Shown: in pieces, positions 36,754 through 46,509 of the stretch
Layout of the letters: each line of letters starts with the position of its first letter
Position numbering within the stretch: position 1 is the first letter of the stretch
Source of the DNA: Lentimicrobiaceae bacterium
Lineage (GTDB): Bacteria; Bacteroidota; Bacteroidia; Bacteroidales; F082
DNA length: 64,000 nt
NCBI GenBank assembly: GCA_015061335.1
Contig: SUWT01000001.1
Location: forward strand, 32,591 to 96,590
Direction of reading: 5' to 3'
The notes under the pieces: model-generated
The model's database searches: none
Told to the model about the DNA's origin: nothing
Seen by the model: the letters and a program-made list of their open reading frames with translations, nothing else
Translations under genes and position numbers: made by a program

Positions 36754-37326
36754 TTATTTGAGAGTAAAGCTTTTGATTTTCTTATATATAGCACCTTCTG
36801 GACGTAGTATGCTTTGAAATAATATTATTTCATCAACATTCTGATTGATGTATGACATTTGTTCTATTCCGGCGACGATTTTTTGGAAGTATTGTTTCTC
36901 GCATAGATCTTTGATACGGCATAATGTGATATGAGGGACGAAATTTTGTCTGTCGCGAATAAAGCCCAATTTATCGAATGCAGAAAGAGTATCTTCTTCC
37001 AGGTCATAAAGTTCCTGAGGGGTATTTTGCATTCCCAGCCATAAGACTCGGGGGGCATATCTGCTTCCGAAAACACCGGTTCTGTTAAAGTTCATATTAA
37101 AACTTTTATGGTGTTTTGACAAGGCATCGATGCTTTCGATGATTTTCGGTATCTCATCAGGATGAGTATCGCCTATGAATTTAAGAGTAAGGTGTATATG
37201 CTGAGGTTTGACCCAGTTGATTCGTTGTTCATGACTTAGTTGTCGTTTCAGTCCTTCCAGAAGAGGTACGAAACCGTTGTCATTAGTTTTTATAGGTATT
37301 GCGAGAAAGAGTCTTTTCATTTTCAA
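36754..37326 (-). CDS. thpR: RNA 2',3'-cyclic phosphodiesterase (LigT/ThpR family)
   Basis: Two HxTL-type motifs: HIHLTLKFIGDT and PHITLCRIK. Confidence 0.93.
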   Translation of the reverse strand: MKMKRLFLAIPIKTNDNGFVPLLEGLKRQLSHEQRINWVKPQHIHLTLKFIGDTHPDEIPKIIESIDALSKHHKSFNMNFNRTGVFGSRYAPRVLWLGMQNTPQELYDLEEDTLSAFDKLGFIRDRQNFVPHITLCRIKDLCEKQYFQKIVAGIEQMSYINQNVDEIILFQSILRPEGAIYKKIKSFTLK

Positions 37327-37336
37327 GGGTATAGAA

Positions 37337-38548
37337 TCAATAATCCATTTGTTTGTAATCTTCTGCTAGTCCGCCTATTGAAGTTTCTCTGTAAAGTAGA
37401 GGCATATCGTGGCCTGTTTTTTTCATTGTTTCTACTACTTTATCGTATGATACTCTATGGGTTCCGTCGGTGAAGGTGGCGTAGATGTTAGCGTCCATGG
37501 CGCGTGCTGCGGCGAATGCGTTACGTTCTATGCAAGGTATCTGTACCAATCCGCACACGGGGTCGCATGTCATTCCCAGGTGGTGTTCCAGAGCCATTTC
37601 GGCGGCATATTCTATTTGTGCGCAGCTGCCTCCGAAGAGCTGGCATGTGGCGGCGGCAGCCATGGCGCAAGCGACGCCCACTTCTCCTTGGCAGCCTACT
37701 TCTGCACCAGAGATGGAGGCATTGGTCTTGGCAATGTTGCCTACTAATGCGGCTGTAGCTAAAGCTTTGAGAATGCGTGTTTTAGAGAAGTCGTAAGCCT
37801 TGGAACAATGGTATAATACGGCTGGTAAAACACCACATGAACCGCAGGTTGGTGCTGTTACGATGAGCCCTCCAGAAGCGTTCTCTTCGCTGACAGCAAG
37901 AGCGTATGAGAATACCAAACCACGATTTTTTAAAGTGTGCTGATACCCCATTGCCTTGATATGATACATTGCAGCTTTGCGCGGTAAATTTAAAGGTCCG
38001 GGCAAACGACCTTCCATCTGTAAACCACGCTCAACAGCGTCTTGCATAGCCTGCCATACTTGTTCTAAATAATCTAATAGATATGGATCACTCTCCACAT
38101 CCTTCACATATTCCCAATATGCCTTGCCACTGTCTTCACACCAATTGAGAATGTCAGTCATCTTCGTTATAGGATATATGTCTTCCAAGACTGAAGGCTT
38201 TCCTTCTTCTTCTAGAGCTCCACCTCCAACACTATAGACAGTCCATTCGTCTGTTACTATATCATTATTGTCGAAAGATTTGAAAGTCATTCCGTTAGGA
38301 TGATAAGGCAAGAAAATTTCAGGTTTCCAAATTATCTCTACAGGAGCGACATCTTTCAAGACTTCAATGATGGCTTGGTCTGTTAAGTGACCTTTACCTG
38401 TAGCAGCAAGACTGCCATATAAGGTCACCTCAAAACGTCTGGCATTAGAATTCCGTGAAAGAAATTGCTCCGAAGCAAATCTTGGTGCCATTGTGTGACT
38501 ACTTGACGGGCCGTGACCTATGCGATATATCTCTTTTATTGTTTTCAT
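37337..38548 (-). CDS. sdaA: L-serine ammonia-lyase (iron-sulfur type)
   Basis: GPSSSHTMAPRFA, APTCGSCGVLPAVLYH, GCQGEVGVACAMAAAA, MTCDPVCGLVQIPCIERNAFAA. Confidence 0.95.
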   Translation of the reverse strand: MKTIKEIYRIGHGPSSSHTMAPRFASEQFLSRNSNARRFEVTLYGSLAATGKGHLTDQAIIEVLKDVAPVEIIWKPEIFLPYHPNGMTFKSFDNNDIVTDEWTVYSVGGGALEEEGKPSVLEDIYPITKMTDILNWCEDSGKAYWEYVKDVESDPYLLDYLEQVWQAMQDAVERGLQMEGRLPGPLNLPRKAAMYHIKAMGYQHTLKNRGLVFSYALAVSEENASGGLIVTAPTCGSCGVLPAVLYHCSKAYDFSKTRILKALATAALVGNIAKTNASISGAEVGCQGEVGVACAMAAAATCQLFGGSCAQIEYAAEMALEHHLGMTCDPVCGLVQIPCIERNAFAAARAMDANIYATFTDGTHRVSYDKVVETMKKTGHDMPLLYRETSIGGLAEDYKQMDY

Positions 38549-38593
38549 CGTTAATTACGAATAATTATTTGAGGATACAAAAATAAAAAAATA

Positions 38594-38601
38594 TATATTT
38601 G
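38594..38601 (+). promoter_or_regulatory. Putative -7 element TATATTTG
   Basis: TAnnTTTG match just upstream of 38615. Confidence 0.4.
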
Positions 38602-38614
38602 CACTTAAAAAAAT

Positions 38615-39868
38615 ATGAATATTATGAGTAAGATTCAAGATGACAACAAATTATATTCTTTTTTGAGACCATTTGTGGATTATCATGTAAAGAAAGCTTT
38701 TCGTTCATATAAAGTCGTTGGTACTGAGAATATTCCAAAGGATGCGGCTTGTATCTTTGCAGCTAATCATACCAATACTCTGATGGATGCATTAGTGCTT
38801 CTTGTTATGAATCGTGAAAAGAAAGTCTTTATCGCCAGAGGAGATATCTTTAAGAAGCCAACGATAGCCAAGATAATGCATTTTTTGCGAATCCTCCCTA
38901 TATATCGTATTCGTGATGGTTATAAGAGTGTGAAAGATAATAATGCCGACATTATAGATAAGGCTGCAGATGTAATTTATGATGAAGTTAAGTTGTTCCT
39001 TTATCCAGAAGCTACTCATAGGACAAAACACTCGCTTCGTCAACTGAGTAAAGGTATTTTCCATATCGCATTGAAAGCTAACGAAGATTTCGGACATGAG
39101 AAACCTATTTATTTGGTGCCAACAGGCATAGAATATGGTGATTATTTCCGTTATCGTAGTACTGCCCTCGTAAGCTTTGGCGAACCTATCAATGTTACGG
39201 AATATGTAAATGATCATAAAGGGGAGAATGAAGCAATTATCATGAATGGATTGCGTGAGATGTTAACAGAACGCCTTGCTGCTAAAATTTCATATATTCC
39301 TGATAATGAAGAAGATTATGAAGCTATATGGGAAATGACAAAGATAAAATCAGGTCTGAAGGGTAGCCTTGAAGAACGTTTGGAACGTAATCAAAAGACG
39401 ATAAAAGAGATTCTTGAATGGAAAGAGAAAGAGCCTGAGAAAGCAAAAGAGACTTTCGAGAAAGTCGATAAATTTATAAAAAAACGTAAGAAAAAAGGTA
39501 TCTCTGTGACTTCTGTGGCAAATAATAATATCGTAGCTACAGTATTATGGAAAACTTTAGTGGCTTTGTTAGGACTTCCTTATTATATTGTTTCGGCGGT
39601 GGCGAATCTGCCTATTTGGCTGCTTACAATCTTGTTGAAAAGAAGTTTTAAAGATAAGGCGTGGGGAAATACCATCAGTTTTGCTGTTGAGACGATATTG
39701 CATCCTTTGATGACAACATTATGTATTGTGCTCACATTCTGCTTATTGCCATGGGAAATCGCAGCATTATCTACTCTGCTGTTCTATTTCTCATATATGT
39801 ATTTCGTCGATTTTAGCGAGTTTTTGCGAAAATGGATCTCAGATGTGAGATGGAGACTTTTTCGATAG
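38615..39868 (+). CDS. PlsC-type 1-acyl-sn-glycerol-3-phosphate acyltransferase family protein
   Basis: AANHTNTLMDALV (NHX4D) and LFLYPEATHRTKHSL; C-terminal TM segments. Confidence 0.85.
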   Translation: MNIMSKIQDDNKLYSFLRPFVDYHVKKAFRSYKVVGTENIPKDAACIFAANHTNTLMDALVLLVMNREKKVFIARGDIFKKPTIAKIMHFLRILPIYRIRDGYKSVKDNNADIIDKAADVIYDEVKLFLYPEATHRTKHSLRQLSKGIFHIALKANEDFGHEKPIYLVPTGIEYGDYFRYRSTALVSFGEPINVTEYVNDHKGENEAIIMNGLREMLTERLAAKISYIPDNEEDYEAIWEMTKIKSGLKGSLEERLERNQKTIKEILEWKEKEPEKAKETFEKVDKFIKKRKKKGISVTSVANNNIVATVLWKTLVALLGLPYYIVSAVANLPIWLLTILLKRSFKDKAWGNTISFAVETILHPLMTTLCIVLTFCLLPWEIAALSTLLFYFSYMYFVDFSEFLRKWISDVRWRLFR

Positions 39869-39900
39869 TAATTTGAGGAAAACCATAAAACCAAGATGTC

Positions 39901-42348
39901 ATGAACGTTATTAAGAATGAGAAGATTGAGATGCTGAATAGATTTGTGAAGAACACTGATGTTCACATCTTTCTTACAGGTAAGGCAGGTACGGGAAAGA
40001 CGACATTCCTTCGTAATCTTGCTGTATATACTTATAAGAGAATGGTAATAGTTGCACCGACAGGTGTGGCCGCCATCAATGCTGGTGGTGTGACAATACA
40101 TTCTTTTTTTCAACTGCCTTTCGGTCCTATCGTGCCAGATTCCGGAGCCGTCTCAAAGTCGTTACCTGTCTCAGGGTTGAATGCTCAGAAACTCAATAAA
40201 ACAAAATTGAAGATAATGCGAAGTCTCGATCTCTTGGTTATAGATGAGATTAGTATGGTGCGTGCCGACCTGCTCGATGCTGTCGATGCTGTCTTGCGTA
40301 AGGCTCGACGTAACAGCAAGGCTTTCGGTGGAGTTCAACTGCTTATGATTGGCGATATACAGCAGCTGGCGCCGGTGGCTCGTCCTAACGAGTGGGAACT
40401 TCTGCAACCTTTTTATAAATCGGTGTATTTCTTCGACAGTCATGTCTTACAGAAAAATCCTTACATCTGTATAGAACTCGACCATATATATCGACAGAAT
40501 GACGGTGCATTTATTGAGATACTCAACCAGGTGAGGAATAACTGTTTGGATGATAAAAATCTTACCTTGTTAAACTCGCGATACATACCAAATTTCAACC
40601 CTCACGATAACGAAGGTTATATCACCTTGACGACACATAATTATCAGGCCGACGACATCAACGAAAGCAAATTAAAGATGCTTGATTCTGAAATGTTGAC
40701 TTTTGAAGCTAATGTGGAAGGCGTCTTTCCTGAGAACGCCTATCCTACAAAAGAAATTCTCGAACTTAAAGTAGGTGCACAGGTTATGTTCGTGAAGAAC
40801 GACCCTTCGTCAGAGAAACAGTATTATAATGGTAAAATAGGAAAAATAATTTCTTATAGTAAAGATGATGGTCTTCAGGTCCAGTCTGATGATGATATAA
40901 TTAATGTGACGACGGTAAAGTGGCAGAATTTTGAATATACACTGAATGAAGAAACTAATGAGATAGAGGAGAAGGAGATAGGTAGTTTTACTCAAATTCC
41001 ATTGAAGACAGCCTGGGCGATAACTGTTCATAAAAGTCAGGGCTTGACCTTCGAAAAAGTGATACTCGATGCTGAGATGGCATTTGCTCACGGACAGGTT
41101 TATGTGGCTTTGAGCCGTTGTACTTCTCTGGAAGGTCTGGTGCTTAAATCCAAAATATCGAGAAGTGTTTTGCTTAACGATAACGTTATCAATGCTTATG
41201 TGGATAGGATTCCTTCTCTGGAACCTGACGAAAAACAGCTTCTCAGAGAAGAATGGAACTTCTATCATGATATGATAATAGAATTATTTTCTTTTAATGA
41301 CTTGGAACTGCAGATGAATCGTCTCGCTAAAGTAATAAGAGAAAACGATAATATATTAGAGAAAGATACCGTGGATAAGATCGCCGAACAACGTCAGCGT
41401 TTTAGAACGGAAATTATTGATGTTTCAATGAAATTCTATCGTCAGATTGAAACAATATTGCTGAATCAGGATAATACGGATTCCTCATTTCTTCAAGAAA
41501 GAATAAAAAAAGCCTCAACTTATTTCTTCGACAAACTCAACGAATTGGAAAATATCGGTGACTTGATTCATGAGACCGATAATAAAAATGTAAATACATT
41601 GGTAAAGGAGATTCTCAATATAATAAAAGAGATTCTTTACGTAAAGACGGCTTGTCTTAATGTTACGAAAAATGGTTTTGATACGGAGAAATATTTAGAG
41701 ATAAAGAATAAGAAGACTGTTGAATCAGAAGGGTTGAAATCGTCTAAGTTGAAGTCGAAGTCTGTCGATAAGAAAGATAAGCCTTTGATGGATAAGTTAC
41801 TATGGTGGCGCGATATGAAGGCTGCTGAAATGGAAGTGGAAGAATTCCGCATCTTACCTAAGAGTGTATTGGTTGATATCGTTAAGAAGAAACCTGTTAC
41901 TATTAAGGAACTCAAGGATATTTCAAAATTGGGCGCCACTCGTATCAAGAGTTTCGGCGCGGATATTATCAATATGGTTTTGGAATATCAAGGTTTTAAG
42001 AAGATGGAGTTTGATGATGAGGAATCTAAGAAGGAGATGAATCTTTCGAGAAGCGAATCTCTGACCTTAGAACTTTTGGATGAAGGTCGTTCCATAGATG
42101 ACATCGCTAAAGAAAGAGAATTGGCACGAAGCACTATTGAGACACATATATTAAAGATTGTGAAATATGGCTTGTATGATGCTACTGACTTCGTTGCTAA
42201 AGAACGTTACGACATTATAAAAGATTATTTTGAAGAGACACAAGATACTTCAACTACTTCCGCTCGTGATGTCTTAGGTGATGAGTTTTCTTATTTTGAG
42301 TTACGATTGGTACTTAATGCTATAAAGAAAGAGACGTCACTCAATTAA
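39901..42348 (+). CDS. PIF1-like superfamily 1 helicase with HRDC-like and HTH C-terminal domains
   Basis: FLTGKAGTGKTTFLRNL, APTGVAAINAGGVTIHSFFQLPFGP, LVIDEISMVRADLLDA, QVYVALSRCTSLEGLVL; paralog of 52746..56357. Confidence 0.9.
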   Translation: MNVIKNEKIEMLNRFVKNTDVHIFLTGKAGTGKTTFLRNLAVYTYKRMVIVAPTGVAAINAGGVTIHSFFQLPFGPIVPDSGAVSKSLPVSGLNAQKLNKTKLKIMRSLDLLVIDEISMVRADLLDAVDAVLRKARRNSKAFGGVQLLMIGDIQQLAPVARPNEWELLQPFYKSVYFFDSHVLQKNPYICIELDHIYRQNDGAFIEILNQVRNNCLDDKNLTLLNSRYIPNFNPHDNEGYITLTTHNYQADDINESKLKMLDSEMLTFEANVEGVFPENAYPTKEILELKVGAQVMFVKNDPSSEKQYYNGKIGKIISYSKDDGLQVQSDDDIINVTTVKWQNFEYTLNEETNEIEEKEIGSFTQIPLKTAWAITVHKSQGLTFEKVILDAEMAFAHGQVYVALSRCTSLEGLVLKSKISRSVLLNDNVINAYVDRIPSLEPDEKQLLREEWNFYHDMIIELFSFNDLELQMNRLAKVIRENDNILEKDTVDKIAEQRQRFRTEIIDVSMKFYRQIETILLNQDNTDSSFLQERIKKASTYFFDKLNELENIGDLIHETDNKNVNTLVKEILNIIKEILYVKTACLNVTKNGFDTEKYLEIKNKKTVESEGLKSSKLKSKSVDKKDKPLMDKLLWWRDMKAAEMEVEEFRILPKSVLVDIVKKKPVTIKELKDISKLGATRIKSFGADIINMVLEYQGFKKMEFDDEESKKEMNLSRSESLTLELLDEGRSIDDIAKERELARSTIETHILKIVKYGLYDATDFVAKERYDIIKDYFEETQDTSTTSARDVLGDEFSYFELRLVLNAIKKETSLN

Positions 42349-42359
42349 AATGACGTCTC
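42331..42359. other. Inverted repeat overlapping the helicase stop codon
   Basis: GAGACGTCA...TGACGTCTC; no T tract. Confidence 0.5.
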
Positions 42360-42364
42360 CAATC

Positions 42365-42392
42365 CTTTAGACTTTCGTCTTTAGCTTTTTAT
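42365..42392. repeat. Degenerate heptad array CTTTAGA/CTTTCGT/CTTTAGC
   Basis: ctttaga ctttcgt ctttagc tttttat. Confidence 0.5.
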
Positions 42393-42395
42393 CAA

Positions 42396-43592
42396 TCAGA
42401 ACATCGGCAACTGATAGATGAAACCTACAGAGACACGATTTGTCTGATAATTTGCAGTATTGATAAGTTCTTCATTATATAAATAAGAACGTCCGACGTA
42501 TGTGAGGAAGAAATGCAAATTGCTTTCCATAGGGTAATATTCTATACCACCAAAATAACCTAATGAGGTACGATACTTACCTTTTTCTATTGTAGGTGTA
42601 TCAAAACCTTGAGACGATTTTGTTATAGAAGCTGTTTCGTACATGCCTTTTACGAATATGTTCCATTTGTTAGCAATACGATAATTCAATTTTGTTACGA
42701 TAGACATATATGCAGCATTCATAACATTATGGTCGTCCTGTTCACCAATAATACCTGTCATTATACCTCCACGATCGATAGCATCATTTGAATACATGAA
42801 GTCGAGATACATATTGAATTTACCGAATGTCAATTCATTACCGAGAGCGAAGTAATATAAGTTCTTGCCTTCTGCCTGACTCATGAGAGATGCAGACCAA
42901 CGTGTCTTATATATATTACTGAAATTACCATTCCAATTTAAGGTATAAACTAAAGGTAACTTGGAAGGTATTGCTTTAGAACCCGGTATTGCTTCCATAT
43001 TGTCATTCGGAAATACTCCATAGGTATCATTAAATGGAGCATTCAAGCTGTTCAAGATTTGGAAATTGAGTTGATGTCCTTTAGCGAAGTCGTAACCGAT
43101 ATTGATACCTGTCAAGAAGTTGCTCATGTATTCGATCATGTCGCTGTATTCATAAATCTCGATTGGGTTAGCGTCGAATTCGAAACCGCCGTAAGCAGCA
43201 CATTGTTTACCTAAGAAGAGTGAGAATTTATCGCTCAACTTGACACCGATACCAGCGATGTCGATGGAAGTAGGAAGGTTGTCGATATTGTCGCCGCCGT
43301 TATTAGGACGGTTCAAGCGTTGACGCCAACGATAAGAAAGCCATTCGTTGACATTGCCTTTAGCCTCGATACGAAGCTGACGCATATTGAATTTGCCATA
43401 ATCGAAACCGGCATCATTGAACATAGCGTCGAAGCTGCCGTTCATGTTCATGTAAAGATTGAACTTATCTGTCTTTTTCTTTACGCCTGATAATTCTTCA
43501 TACAAAGATTTGTCTTGAGTAGTAGCGGCTTGTTGAGCGTTCACGCCGATGACGCAAAATGCGATGACTAATAATGTAAATATTTTTTTCAT
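42396..43592 (-). CDS. Outer membrane porin-like beta-barrel protein
   Basis: Internal start MKKIFTLLVIAFCVIGVNAQ (signal peptide) preferred; aromatic-rich beta strands, C-terminal VSVGFIYQLPMF. The listed N-terminus is read through an octad repeat. Confidence 0.75.
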   Translation of the reverse strand: MKKIFTLLVIAFCVIGVNAQQAATTQDKSLYEELSGVKKKTDKFNLYMNMNGSFDAMFNDAGFDYGKFNMRQLRIEAKGNVNEWLSYRWRQRLNRPNNGGDNIDNLPTSIDIAGIGVKLSDKFSLFLGKQCAAYGGFEFDANPIEIYEYSDMIEYMSNFLTGINIGYDFAKGHQLNFQILNSLNAPFNDTYGVFPNDNMEAIPGSKAIPSKLPLVYTLNWNGNFSNIYKTRWSASLMSQAEGKNLYYFALGNELTFGKFNMYLDFMYSNDAIDRGGIMTGIIGEQDDHNVMNAAYMSIVTKLNYRIANKWNIFVKGMYETASITKSSQGFDTPTIEKGKYRTSLGYFGGIEYYPMESNLHFFLTYVGRSYLYNEELINTANYQTNRVSVGFIYQLPMF

Positions 43593-43623
43593 AATTGGTT
43601 GTGATTTATTTTTAATTAATTTA

Positions 43624-43718
43624 AAGTCGCAAGGTCGCAAAGTCGCAAGGTCGCAAAGTGTAAATTTACTTTTAGACTCTGAGACATTGTGACTCTGAGA
43701 CATTGTGACTTTACAACA
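43624..43718. repeat. Octanucleotide arrays A(A/G)GTCGCA and GACTCTGA-GACATTGT
   Basis: aagtcgca aggtcgca aagtcgca aggtcgca; gactctgagacattgt x2 then gactttac. Confidence 0.8.
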
Positions 43719-44777
43719 TTAAAACTCATTAAAATATTCTTGAATTTGTTGCCAATCGTTTGTTTTTGTCAAAGCGAGCATCAACAAGATACGAGCCTTT
43801 TGTGGGTTGAGTTGTTGTGATGCTACGAATTGATATGCGGCGTCGTCAACTTCATTGTCTAATGTGCTTGGTCCTGTTGGAACGCGTGATGAACGAACTA
43901 CTTGGATTCCTTTTTTACGAGCTTTTTCCAATACAGGGAATACGTCTTTGTGGATGTTGCCGTTACCGACACCAGCGTGGATGATGCCTTGATAATCGTT
44001 TTTCAACATTGGTTCAACCATGTCGGCATTGACACCGGCGTGGCTATAGACGATACCTACTTTTGGTAATTTGTCTAAGTTTGTCACGTCGAAAGGAGAT
44101 GCTGTTGTGTGTTTCTTGAGAGGTTCTTGGTTGTAGAATACCTTACTGTTGAAGATGTAACCGAGAGCGCCGGCATTAGGAGCCTGGAATGTCTGTACTC
44201 CTGTGGTGTGCATTTTTGTCACGCTCTCTGCACCGAGGATGTTGTCGTTCATCACCACGAGAACGCCTTTGCCATGAGATTCAGGAGCGGCTGCTGTTAC
44301 TACAGCGTTGTATAAGTTACGAGGACCGTCGGCACTGATAGCTGTTGAAGGACGCATAGCACCTACCAAGACAACAGGTTTGTCGCTGTTAACGGTGAGG
44401 TTCAAGAAATATGCTGTCTCTTCCATAGTGTCGGTGCCGTGAGTGATGACGATGCCATCGACATTAGGGTCTTGTAATAATTCGTTGATTCTCTTCGCTA
44501 AGATGAGCCATACTTCATCGCTCATATCTTGTGAGCCGATACGTACTACCTGCTCGCCTTCACAGTTGGCGATGTTTTGTAATTCAGGAACAGCTTCTAA
44601 TAAGGTAGCGATAGCCATTTGACCTGCGGTATAATTTGTTGCTGTTGATGAAGTGCCAGAGCCGGCGATGGTTCCACCAGTCGCAAGGATGCGGATGTTT
44701 GGTTTCTGTGCAAATGCGATAGTTGCTGTCATTAACAAAGCAACCATCATAAGGGTTAATCTTTTCAAAGTTTTCAT
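43719..44777 (-). CDS. ansB: Type II L-asparaginase, exported
   Basis: Signal peptide; ILATGGTIAGSG, GIVITHGTDTMEETAYFLNLTV, VGAMRPSTAISADGPRNLYNAV. Confidence 0.95.
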   Translation of the reverse strand: MKTLKRLTLMMVALLMTATIAFAQKPNIRILATGGTIAGSGTSSTATNYTAGQMAIATLLEAVPELQNIANCEGEQVVRIGSQDMSDEVWLILAKRINELLQDPNVDGIVITHGTDTMEETAYFLNLTVNSDKPVVLVGAMRPSTAISADGPRNLYNAVVTAAAPESHGKGVLVVMNDNILGAESVTKMHTTGVQTFQAPNAGALGYIFNSKVFYNQEPLKKHTTASPFDVTNLDKLPKVGIVYSHAGVNADMVEPMLKNDYQGIIHAGVGNGNIHKDVFPVLEKARKKGIQVVRSSRVPTGPSTLDNEVDDAAYQFVASQQLNPQKARILLMLALTKTNDWQQIQEYFNEF

Positions 44778-44837
44778 TGTGAAATATTTTAAGCTAATTA
44801 ATAATTGTAACGTCGATTTTGTTCAAATATTTTTTTT

Positions 44838-44917
44838 AAGTCACAGGGTCGCAGGGTCGCAAGGTCTCAAAGATAGATACTCTGCGACTTTATGACCTTG
44901 TGACTTTGCGACCTTAA
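44838..44917. repeat. Octad arrays in inverted orientation (large imperfect hairpin)
   Basis: aagtcacagggtcgcagggtcgcaaggtctc ... ctgcgactttatgaccttgtgactttgcgacctt. Confidence 0.75.
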
Positions 44918-46368
44918 AACAAATAATTAAATCCTATATATACTCTCATACCTTCGCCGTCTCTTTTGTCTAAGGCTTTAGCGGCTTCTGCAGAGATGAT
45001 GAAATTCTTATTCATGATGAGCTTAAGTCCACAGCCAGCCGAAGTATGTATTCCTTCTTTCTCTCCGCTGTAGATTAAGTTCTGAGCATCTGCTGGCGTA
45101 AGATGATATTCTTCTTGAATCTTATTCCATGCAGTTTCTTGTTCTGTAAGACGATAAGCTTGTGTCACCATACCAGCATCGAAGAACGGGTTAAGAGCGA
45201 TGTTCCAGTTTTGGTTTATGAATTGGAAACCAAGAATCTTCCAGCGAAGTTCTGCGTTGAGCCAAGCGTAACCTGCGCCAACGACTCTGTTTCTGTTGAT
45301 GCCTCTAACAGAATTACTTCCGCCCATAGCATCTGTTGACATCTTTTTATAAAACAGCATATTAGAGTTGAACATCGCGTAGTATGGAATCTCGCCAGCG
45401 ACGACATTCTGTGTGACGAGACGATAAGCAAAGGTGAGGTTTTCTTTTACAATTGGAACATAGTGTTGCCAGACAGCATTGAAAGTAAAATGAGTATAGC
45501 CATCACGGTCGATGAAGTCGGGAGTTCCTGTTAAAGTAGCTTCGAAATACATTCCTTTGGTAGGATCGCTGTCGTGATTTTTGGAGTCATAAATAAATGC
45601 GAATTTAAGTTGGGTGACGTTACCGCCCCTGGCTTCGTTATATCTGATGAGACCGCTTTTGCGATATAATTCGTACAATGTCATTTGTTCGTCATACAAA
45701 TATTCCTCGTTTTGGATTTCTATTCTTCCCATGTTATAGTTGAAATAGCTGAGACCGACACCATAATAGAAATGCTCTCCGAATCCGAATTTCTGACGGA
45801 AGCTGGAATTGAATCTGAACTGATTACGTTTCATTCTGTAGAACACGCTCTTAAAATCAGGGTCGAAATTTTCAATTAACGACTTTTGACCGTTGACTGT
45901 TGACTGTTGACTTAAAACATAAATATCGTTATAAAATGGAGATTCAAAACCATTAAAGCCGTAGAACTCGAAACGTTTGTCGGTGAAATAACCTGCATCG
46001 ACGAAAAGTCGTGAATTAGGAAGTAGGTTATAGAAGTCGCCGTAAAAACGAAGATTAAGCGAACCTTTGGTATATGCCGATACTTCTAAGTTCATCTTAT
46101 AATCGAATTTCGGGTAACGAGAACCATCACCGTAGTTGAAAATATCGACGCAAGCCCCGTATTGGAAACCAAGATCGGAGTTGTAACCTACAACAGGAAG
46201 CGGACCGAAGTTCCAGCCTTTCTTTATGAGTTCGCCTTTTTCATTGTAAATCTTCTCTTTCTTTTTCTTGTCCTTGTTGTCAGCGTTCTCATTAACATCT
46301 TGAGCCACAGCAACTGAAGAGAATAATAAACATGTTAATAGTGCTAAAAAAAATTTACCCTTTTTCAT
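44914..46368 (-). CDS. Omp85/BamA-like surface-antigen beta-barrel protein
   Basis: Signal peptide; GGSNSVRGINRNRVVGAGYAWLNAELRWK; ends AKALDKRDGEGMRVYIGFNYLF. Confidence 0.78.
   Translation of the reverse strand: MKKGKFFLALLTCLLFSSVAVAQDVNENADNKDKKKKEKIYNEKGELIKKGWNFGPLPVVGYNSDLGFQYGACVDIFNYGDGSRYPKFDYKMNLEVSAYTKGSLNLRFYGDFYNLLPNSRLFVDAGYFTDKRFEFYGFNGFESPFYNDIYVLSQQSTVNGQKSLIENFDPDFKSVFYRMKRNQFRFNSSFRQKFGFGEHFYYGVGLSYFNYNMGRIEIQNEEYLYDEQMTLYELYRKSGLIRYNEARGGNVTQLKFAFIYDSKNHDSDPTKGMYFEATLTGTPDFIDRDGYTHFTFNAVWQHYVPIVKENLTFAYRLVTQNVVAGEIPYYAMFNSNMLFYKKMSTDAMGGSNSVRGINRNRVVGAGYAWLNAELRWKILGFQFINQNWNIALNPFFDAGMVTQAYRLTEQETAWNKIQEEYHLTPADAQNLIYSGEKEGIHTSAGCGLKLIMNKNFIISAEAAKALDKRDGEGMRVYIGFNYLF
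45881..45915. repeat. Intragenic heptad array (GACTGTT)5
   Basis: gactttt gaccgtt gactgtt gactgtt gacttaa; on the coding strand encodes LSQQSTVNGQKSL. Confidence 0.8.
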
Positions 46369-46470
46369 AATCCAATTATTAAAGATGATTTTTAATTTGC
46401 CCGTTAATTCTATGAATGTCAGATATAAATCTTTTTTTTGAAATTATAATCACATCTTAAAAAAAATATA

Positions 46471-46478
46471 TATCTTTG
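46471..46478 (+). promoter_or_regulatory. Putative -7 element TATCTTTG
   Basis: TAnnTTTG match upstream of ATG 46510. Confidence 0.45.
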
Positions 46479-46509
46479 TTCTGCTGAGCAAAAGTAAAAA
46501 ATTTTTTTT

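Noticed and set aside
37457-37796. Three overlapping antisense ORFs opposite sdaA
   Set aside because: Shadow ORFs of a well-conserved serine dehydratase gene; compositions not protein-like for this genome.
44838-44917. Rho-independent terminator after the Omp85-like gene
   Set aside because: The hairpin exists but, read on the minus strand, is followed by an A tract rather than T; better described as an inverted octad array.
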